Of a stretch of 19,080 bases of DNA, positions 13,479 through 19,080 are shown in pieces. The stretch is from contig CAZJXD010000099.1 in the NCBI GenBank assembly GCA_964549945.1, positions 1-19,080 on the forward strand, in the 5' to 3' direction. Every line of letters begins with the position of its first letter. The stretch's first letter is position 1. This stretch comes from B25-G16 sp964549945 (GTDB taxonomy: Bacteria; Desulfobacterota; DSM-4660; Desulfatiglandales; B25-G16). The position numbers were made by a program, and so were the translations under genes. The notes beneath the pieces are model-generated. The model made no database searches, was not told where the DNA came from, and saw nothing but the letters and a program-made list of their open reading frames with translations.

Positions 13479-14798
13479 ATGAATCCAATTGCCGAAGAAT
13501 TGAACGATATAATCCTTAAAGCCAACCCAAATATCCACGAGATGCTCTCCGTTCACGGAAAAAATCTCTACTTTCCGAGGGGCATCCTCACGCAAGGCGC
13601 TGAGGCCAAGGAAAAGGCCTTTAAATATAACGCCACCATAGGCATCGCCACGGAAAACGGGGCGCCCATGCACCTTCCCTCGATTATGTCGTATGTAACC
13701 CTTCCCCCTGAAGAATCGCTCAACTATGCACCCTCCTTCGGCAAACCCCAGCTCAGGAAGAGATGGAAGGAGGCGATGCTCACCAAAAACCCCTCGCTTG
13801 CCGGAAAGGAGATAAGCCTTCCGGTGGTGACCAATGCGATAACTCACGGGCTCTCCGTCACCGCTGAGATGTGGATCGATAAGGATGATGTGATCCTTCT
13901 GCCCGACAAGGTCTGGGGAAACTACACGTTAGTCTTTACGGTTCTCCATGGAGCGAAGATCGAACAATACCCCCTGTTCTCCTCACAGGGAGGCTTCAAC
14001 CTGCATGCCCTTGAAGATGCACTTAAGGGGCAGGCAGGGGGGAGAAAAAAACTCGTGCTTATCCTCAACTTTCCCAATAACCCAACGGGATACACGCCCA
14101 CAGAGGAGGAGGGCAAAGGGATTGCGGAGATTATCCTCAACGTCGCGGAAAAGGGCAGCAACGTGGTAGTTATTCTCGATGACGCCTACTTCGGGCTTTT
14201 CTATGACGAGCACATCATGAGGGAATCCCTTTTCGCCTCGCTTGCCGGTGCCCATCCACGGGTAATGGCTATCAAACTGGATGCCGCGACAAAGGAGATC
14301 TACGCGTGGGGCCTGCGGGTGGGGTTTATTACCTATGGAACGGTATTCAAGGGTAATGCCGAAGATGCCTATGGTGCCCTGGAGAAAAAGACGGCCGGAG
14401 CCGTGAGAGGAACTGTCTCAAACAGCCCCCACCTCAGCCAATCAATCGTCCTCGGCGCGCTTAACTCCGAGACCTACGCGGCGGAAAAGGAGGAGAAATA
14501 CCGGGTAATGCTCAAAAGGGCGGAGAGGCTAAGAGAGGTGCTGGCAAACGAAAAATACCGGGATGCCTGGGATGTCTATCCCTTTAACTCGGGTTACTTC
14601 ATGTGCCTGCGGATAAAAGGAGTTGACGCTGAAAAGCTCCGCGTCCACCTCCTGGATAAGTACGGCGTAGGGGCCATCTCGCTCGGAAACACGGACCTCA
14701 GGGTGGCCTTCTCATGTGTAGAGGAGGGAGATATACAGGAGCTGTTCAATCTCATCCATCAGGGCGTGCAGGATCTTCAGCGGGCCTCCGGCACCTAA
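13479..14798 (+). CDS. PLP-dependent class I/II aminotransferase
   Basis: A 439-residue fold-type I pyridoxal-phosphate enzyme. Counted from the chosen start, the PLP-binding Lys272 lies in 'DAATKEIYAWGLRVGF', the cofactor-ring residues are in 'NFPNNPTGY' (about 197-205) and 'VILDDAYFGLFYD' (about 231-243), and the arginine of 'GLRVGF' binds the cofactor phosphate. It should transfer an amino group from an amino acid to a 2-oxo acid; the substrate cannot be read from the sequence. The frame is open to an ATG at 13467, but GGGGGA lies four bases before the ATG at 13479, so I prefer that start. It follows the MEMO-family gene by 16 bases and probably shares its transcript. It converges with the cyclic-nucleotide-binding genes, 21 bases away. 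Confidence 0.88.
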   Translation: MNPIAEELNDIILKANPNIHEMLSVHGKNLYFPRGILTQGAEAKEKAFKYNATIGIATENGAPMHLPSIMSYVTLPPEESLNYAPSFGKPQLRKRWKEAMLTKNPSLAGKEISLPVVTNAITHGLSVTAEMWIDKDDVILLPDKVWGNYTLVFTVLHGAKIEQYPLFSSQGGFNLHALEDALKGQAGGRKKLVLILNFPNNPTGYTPTEEEGKGIAEIILNVAEKGSNVVVILDDAYFGLFYDEHIMRESLFASLAGAHPRVMAIKLDAATKEIYAWGLRVGFITYGTVFKGNAEDAYGALEKKTAGAVRGTVSNSPHLSQSIVLGALNSETYAAEKEEKYRVMLKRAERLREVLANEKYRDAWDVYPFNSGYFMCLRIKGVDAEKLRVHLLDKYGVGAISLGNTDLRVAFSCVEEGDIQELFNLIHQGVQDLQRASGT

Positions 14799-14819
14799 TT
14801 GAAAGAGCCCCATTCGGCA

Positions 14820-15215
14820 CTACTCGATGGCCAGCATGCTGGCCTTTCTCGTTGTCTCCTCCAGGCGCAAGGTCAGTGTCTTGATCAAGTTCCTCAACTG
14901 GACAGAGAGCGATTCATATTCCCTCTGGAGGCGTTCCTTATCCAAAATGCCCAGCCTTACCCTTCCATCGGCCACCACCGAGGCAGTTCGCAACCCCTCG
15001 CTGTTCTTCAACATGACCATTTCACCTACAATAGCTCCCTCCCTGAGGGTATCTATGGTGATCAGACCCTTCCCCGTCCGCTTTTTGACCTTAAGCCTTC
15101 CTTCCAAAAGGATAAAGATCCAGTCTCCGCCCTTGCCCTCCTGGAGTATGGTGGAGCCGGGTTCGAAGATCTCCTCTCTCACTATGTACTCTTTTATGGA
15201 GCTATCGATCGGCAT
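14820..15215 (-). CDS. Cyclic nucleotide-binding domain protein (single domain)
   Basis: A 131-residue protein that is essentially one cNMP-binding beta-barrel of the CRP type. The barrel covers about residues 15-95 ('FEPGSTILQEGKGGDWIFILLEGRLKV', 'REGAIVGEMVMLKNSEGLRTASVVAD'), with the phosphate-binding-cassette region at 'GEMVMLKNSEGLRTAS' (the usual R is present). A C-terminal helix (about 95-128) could form a coiled-coil dimer. There is no DNA-binding helix-turn-helix, so it is not a CRP-like transcription factor. It starts 17 bases after the stop of the PilZ-containing gene on the same strand, so both are one unit. The output partner is not evident. Confidence 0.85.
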   Translation of the reverse strand: MPIDSSIKEYIVREEIFEPGSTILQEGKGGDWIFILLEGRLKVKKRTGKGLITIDTLREGAIVGEMVMLKNSEGLRTASVVADGRVRLGILDKERLQREYESLSVQLRNLIKTLTLRLEETTRKASMLAIE

Positions 15216-15232
15216 CTGGAAAGCTGATTCCC

Positions 15233-15988
15233 CTAAAACAGCATGAACATGCTTATCTCCCTGATGGCCTCTTTGCTCATGTTCTTAAACTCCAGTCCCA
15301 GGAAGAGATAGCCTAATGTGATGCTTCTGCGCACCGACTTTATCCTGGACTCCAGACTGATGGTCTTTCCCGAGATAAACTGTATATTCAGTGCGAGCTC
15401 GCCTCCAGGCTCAAGCCGGAGCTCCTTGGTGTTTTCATAGGGCACCTCGACCCCCACGCCGTTGAGGCTCACATCCCTGATCATCCCGGTGAACATGAAG
15501 TTCCTCGATCTGTCAGGCGGGCCATAGCTGAATTCCTGATCCCACTTCTTTCGAAAATACTGCCTCTGCGTTACCCTCGGATCCATTTCCGTTGCCGTTT
15601 CCTTCTTCGAGCTCAGCTCATCCACGATCCTGTTCATCCTCACCAATCGCTTCAGGCTCTGCTGGATTATGTAACGCAGTATGGGCGGCATGTTTTTATA
15701 TTCATCGGAAAGCCGTGCGGGGTGCCATACCTCCAGCACCGCATCGTCCATGGCAACGGCTGAAGCGGATCTGGGTTCAAGCCCGAGGTGAAAAAAGGTC
15801 ATCTCCCCGAAGATCTCTCCCCTGTCGAGAATGGCCAGGGTGGTGGCGTCCTTGCCGAAGCTTCTAAATATCCGCACGCGACCGCTCAATATCTTATAGA
15901 TCGAGCTCCCGTAATCTCCCTCCTTGATGATCTGCTCACCCTTTGGATAGAATAAACGAACGATTCCGGGGACCTTTGTATCAGCCAT
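15233..15988 (-). CDS. Cyclic nucleotide-binding and PilZ (c-di-GMP) domain protein
   Basis: A 251-residue two-domain sensor. Residues about 10-100 form a CRP-type cNMP-binding barrel ('YPKGEQIIKEGDYGSSIYKILSG', 'GEMTFFHLGLEPRSASAVA'). Residues about 138-250 form a PilZ domain with both c-di-GMP-binding motifs intact: RxxxR (R142 to R146, RQYFR) and DxSxxG (D172 to G177, DVSLNG). A helix at about 100-125 connects them. It could join two second-messenger inputs in one protein that controls motility, surface behaviour or another partner. GAAGG eight bases before the ATG supports the start. It is first in a two-gene unit with a single-domain cNMP protein. Confidence 0.9.
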   Translation of the reverse strand: MADTKVPGIVRLFYPKGEQIIKEGDYGSSIYKILSGRVRIFRSFGKDATTLAILDRGEIFGEMTFFHLGLEPRSASAVAMDDAVLEVWHPARLSDEYKNMPPILRYIIQQSLKRLVRMNRIVDELSSKKETATEMDPRVTQRQYFRKKWDQEFSYGPPDRSRNFMFTGMIRDVSLNGVGVEVPYENTKELRLEPGGELALNIQFISGKTISLESRIKSVRRSITLGYLFLGLEFKNMSKEAIREISMFMLF

Positions 15989-16183
15989 GGATCAAACCTT
16001 CGATCGAGTTCATATGAGGCAAAGATATTTTATAATAATTGTATAAAAATGAAAATAAAAGAGATATTTCGGTTTTCTAATCATGTAGTTGCGTGTAAAA
16101 ATAGATGATTATCCGATCGAGCGAGCGTTGTGTTGGGTTCTTGGTGCTTATTTTTCTCAGCATCATAAAAAAGCAGGAGATGG
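15989..16183. other. AT-rich divergent promoter region
   Basis: This gap separates the cNMP/PilZ unit (minus) from the helicase (plus). An A+T-rich core at about 16024-16060 has a perfect TATAAT on the plus strand (16031-16036) and an imperfect inverted repeat at 16030-16046. The -35 partner is poor (TTCATA at 16009-16014, 16-base spacing), so the promoter call is tentative. No gene is supported here. Confidence 0.4.
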
Positions 16184-19080
16184 ATGGTGCTCTCATCCTT
16201 TATTGAACACATCAAGCATTCAGAGGAACTTGGCCCTCAGATCGTCTATCACCGCTACCTCCCCCGCCAGGAACCGGGCTACGATAAAAGCCGGGTCGTC
16301 ATCTCTTCCCGCATTACGCGGCTCTTGGAGGAAAGCCGCATCTCGGAACTCTACACGCATCAAGTAGAGGCAATCGGGAAGGTAAAAGAGGGAAAGGACA
16401 TACTCGTAGCCACCCCTACTGCGAGCGGAAAGAGCCTTATATACAATATTCCCGTCCTCGAGGCAATGCTCCGCAATCCCCACACGCGAGCTCTCTATAT
16501 ATTCCCGCTCAAGGCCCTGGAACAGGATCAGCTGAAAAATCTCCTTGATCTCATCTCCAAGCTGCCGGAGGATTACCTCAGCGCAACCATCTATGACGGA
16601 GACACCTCAGCGTGGGCCCGGAAAAAGATTAAGGAGAAGATCCCGAATATCATTCTCACCAATCCCGACATGCTCCATAGGGCAATGCTTGCCTATCACG
16701 AGAGATGGGTCGATTTGTTTTCCAACCTGGAGTTCGTGATTATCGACGAGGTTCATACCTATCGTGGGATCTTCGGCTCGCACCTCGCCCAGATACTGAG
16801 GAGGCTTCGAAGGCTCTGCCTTCTGTATCACACAAGCCCTCAGTTCATCCTCTCATCGGCAACTATCCAGAATCCCCGCGAATTCGGCGAGAACCTGATC
16901 GGCGGACACGTGGAGGTAATTTCGCAAAGCGGTGCCCCCAAAGCCGGACAGCATTTCCTTTTTCTCAATCCCCTGTCAAGCACCGCCTTTACGGCCACTC
17001 AGTTCTTTATCCAATGCCTGAGGGCCGGCTTGAGAACCATCACCTTCACCCAGTCGAGAAAGCTGACCGAGCTCATCAACATGTGGGCGAAGCGGCTCGC
17101 CCCGGAATTCAGGGATAAGGTGAGCTCCTATAGGGCCGGATTTCTGCCCGAGGAACGGCGACTGATAGAGGGCAGGCTCGCCCGCGGCAAGCTCCTGGGG
17201 GTGATATCCACGAGCGCGCTCGAGATGGGAATCGATATAGGGTATCTGGATGTGTGCATCCTGGTTGGATACCCAGGCACCATAATAAACACATGGCAGA
17301 GGGGCGGCAGGGTGGGACGCGCGGGAAGGGATTCGCTCGTAGTCATGATCGCTGACCAAGACGCCCTGGATCAGTACTTCATGCAGCATCCCGCGCATTT
17401 CTTTGAACAAGCCTTCGAGGCCGCAGTAATCGATCCCGACAACGCCCATGTCATACGTGCCCATCTTCCGTGTGCCGCGGCTGAGAGCCCTGTGAGCTTA
17501 GATGATATGCGGTTCTGGACCAATGACCTCGAGGAACATCTCGATCACCTGGAAGCAGAGGGAGAACTGAGCAGGACAAGCGAGGGCCCACCCCGGTGGT
17601 TTGCGACCAGGAAAAGGCCCCACTTAAAGGTGAACATACGTTCCGTGGGGGAGACCTACACCATTTTCAATGGAGCCACTGGAGAGGCGATCGGCACCGT
17701 TGATGGTGTGAGGGCACTGAAGGAGTGCCATCCCGGTGCGATCTATCTCCATAGGGCCAATCCGTACTACGTGGAACGCCTGGTCCTCGACAGGAAGGAT
17801 GTGATCGTTCAAGAGGCGGACCTCAACTACCTCACGAGGGTCAGATCTGAGAAGGAAACCGAGATACTCAGCATCAGGAAGAGCCAGCCAAAGGGACAAT
17901 TCGTGGCAAAGCTCGGCGAGCTCAAGGTAACGGAAGTGATAACCGGGTATGAAAAGAGGAGGGTGCCGGGCCAGGAACTGATCGGCGTCTTCCCGCTCGA
18001 GCTTCCGCCTCAGACATTTGAGACCGTGGGGCTCTGGGCAGAGATCGACGATATCATAAAAAAGATGGTGGAAAGGGAGGGTCATCACTTTATGGGGGGG
18101 ATTCATGCCGTGGAACACGCGGCCATCAGCCTCTTTCCGCTCTTTGCGCTGTGCGATAGGAACGATATTGGCGGGATCTCCTACAGCTTCCATCCCCAGG
18201 CGGGAAAAGCAGCCATCTTCTTCTATGACGGATACCCCGGAGGGGTGGGACTGGCCCAGAGGGGCTTTGACATCATACTGGAGCTTTTTGAACGGACGTT
18301 GGATCTCATTAAAGGATGCCCCTGTGAACAGGGCTGCCCCTCGTGTATCTATTCTCCACGATGCGGTTCGGGCAACAAACCATTGGATAAAAAGGGAGCC
18401 GTCATGGTCCTCGAGGCATTAACGGGCGCCCTCTCCTTGAGCGATATCACCGCCGTTGAACCGGAGCCACCCTTACAAGCCAAATCGGCAGCGGAAGAAC
18501 AGGTGCCCGGAGATGCGAATCAACGGAGGCTCCTCTACCTTGATTTAGAGACCCAAAGATCAGCGCTCGAGGTTGGCGGCTGGCAAAACACGCACCTTAT
18601 GATGATATCGGTGGCCGTGGTCTACGATAGCCTGGATAACCGTTTCTACACCTTTACCGAGGATCAAATAGAGGACCTGGTCGGGCGATTGAGATCAGCG
18701 GACCTCGTGATCGGCTTTAACGTGAAGAGATTTGATTATGCCGTGCTCAAACCCTACACGTCCTTGGATCTGGGCGAACTGCCTACATTTGATCTCCTCG
18801 AGGAGATCTATAACAGGCTGGGATACAGAATAAGCCTCGATCATCTGGCCAAGGAGACCCTCAACAGGCAAAAGTCCGCGGATGGCTTGCAGGCCCTGGA
18901 GTGGTTCAAGGCAGGTGAGATGGATACGCTCACGGAGTACTGCAAAGGCGATGTGATACTCACCAGAGATCTCTTTCTCCACGGCCTTGATAAGGGCTAC
19001 CTCATCTACAGGGACAAGAGGGAGGACGAAAGGCTCAGGTTCCCGGTCGATTGGGATCTTGACAAATTGATCGATAAAGT
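16184..19080 (+). CDS. DEAD/DEAH helicase (YprA/MrfA type) fused to a DEDD exonuclease domain, 3' end outside window
   Basis: The frame is open from ATG 16184 to the window edge (at least 965 codons) without a stop. Residues about 55-600 are a superfamily 2 helicase: Walker A 'ATPTASGKS' (K83), Walker B D188-E-V-H191, 'LSSATIQNP' motif III and 'QRGGRVGRAGR' motif VI. Residues about 640-740 are the MZB/DUF1998 zinc module with C712, C714, C718, C721 and C727. After a short linker, residues about 784 onward form an RNase H-like exonuclease: D787 and E789 (LDLET), N846 and D851 (GFNVKRFD), and Y919 to D923 (YCKGD, the YxxxD variant). In Bacillus subtilis the helicase (MrfA) and exonuclease (MrfB) are separate genes acting in mitomycin-type DNA damage repair; a related role is inferred. 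AGGAG four bases before the ATG supports the start. Confidence 0.9.
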   Translation, partial: MVLSSFIEHIKHSEELGPQIVYHRYLPRQEPGYDKSRVVISSRITRLLEESRISELYTHQVEAIGKVKEGKDILVATPTASGKSLIYNIPVLEAMLRNPHTRALYIFPLKALEQDQLKNLLDLISKLPEDYLSATIYDGDTSAWARKKIKEKIPNIILTNPDMLHRAMLAYHERWVDLFSNLEFVIIDEVHTYRGIFGSHLAQILRRLRRLCLLYHTSPQFILSSATIQNPREFGENLIGGHVEVISQSGAPKAGQHFLFLNPLSSTAFTATQFFIQCLRAGLRTITFTQSRKLTELINMWAKRLAPEFRDKVSSYRAGFLPEERRLIEGRLARGKLLGVISTSALEMGIDIGYLDVCILVGYPGTIINTWQRGGRVGRAGRDSLVVMIADQDALDQYFMQHPAHFFEQAFEAAVIDPDNAHVIRAHLPCAAAESPVSLDDMRFWTNDLEEHLDHLEAEGELSRTSEGPPRWFATRKRPHLKVNIRSVGETYTIFNGATGEAIGTVDGVRALKECHPGAIYLHRANPYYVERLVLDRKDVIVQEADLNYLTRVRSEKETEILSIRKSQPKGQFVAKLGELKVTEVITGYEKRRVPGQELIGVFPLELPPQTFETVGLWAEIDDIIKKMVEREGHHFMGGIHAVEHAAISLFPLFALCDRNDIGGISYSFHPQAGKAAIFFYDGYPGGVGLAQRGFDIILELFERTLDLIKGCPCEQGCPSCIYSPRCGSGNKPLDKKGAVMVLEALTGALSLSDITAVEPEPPLQAKSAAEEQVPGDANQRRLLYLDLETQRSALEVGGWQNTHLMMISVAVVYDSLDNRFYTFTEDQIEDLVGRLRSADLVIGFNVKRFDYAVLKPYTSLDLGELPTFDLLEEIYNRLGYRISLDHLAKETLNRQKSADGLQALEWFKAGEMDTLTEYCKGDVILTRDLFLHGLDKGYLIYRDKREDERLRFPVDWDLDKLIDK

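Overview
The window looks like a piece of chromosome from a strictly anaerobic bacterium, most likely a syntrophic or sulfate-reducing member of the Desulfobacterota. It has clear Shine-Dalgarno sites and sigma70-like promoters. It carries a tungsten-type class II benzoyl-CoA reductase (BamB/BamC), found only in strict anaerobes, next to a dense fatty-acyl-CoA operon. The lineage is an inference from gene content; there is no rRNA or tRNA in the window.

Layout. Positions 1-2644 (minus strand): bamB, bamC and the first codons of a further gene that runs off the left edge. Positions 2718-3620 (minus): an intrinsic terminator, a GNAT acetyltransferase, a 58-residue DUF2080-like protein and their promoter. 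Positions 3735-12326 (plus): a metabolic block of thiolase, crotonase, acyl-CoA dehydrogenase, coenzyme-B12 mutase large subunit, B12-binding small subunit, MeaB-type G-protein chaperone, a two-helix membrane peptide, an XRE-cupin regulator and a second acyl-CoA dehydrogenase. Positions 12415-14798 (plus): an exported MEMO1-family protein and a class I/II aminotransferase behind their own promoter. Positions 14820-15988 (minus): two cyclic-nucleotide-binding proteins, one with a PilZ domain. From 16184 to the right edge (plus): a DEAD/DEAH helicase of the YprA/MrfA type fused in frame to a DEDD exonuclease domain.

Main biological reading. The B12 mutase would normally be labelled methylmalonyl-CoA mutase. 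At the two positions that set substrate choice it has Phe88 and Gln206 instead of Tyr and Arg, which is the isobutyryl-CoA mutase pattern. The neighbours then form a nearly complete route: isobutyryl-CoA to butyryl-CoA (mutase with chaperone), to crotonyl-CoA (acyl-CoA dehydrogenase), to 3-hydroxybutyryl-CoA (crotonase), and from acetoacetyl-CoA to two acetyl-CoA (thiolase). A 3-hydroxybutyryl-CoA dehydrogenase and an acyl-CoA activating enzyme are not in the window. I interpret the block as an isobutyrate (or valine-derived isobutyryl-CoA) oxidation operon, possibly reversible.

Other notable points: the B12 small subunit has no ATG, GTG or TTG ahead of its cobalamin motif; a 17-base near-identical element with a palindromic core lies upstream of both the thiolase and the crotonase; a 14-base tandem repeat family occurs in two intergenic gaps in opposite orientation, one time replacing the ribosome binding site of a gene; and helicase and nuclease functions that are separate genes in Bacillus are one polypeptide here.
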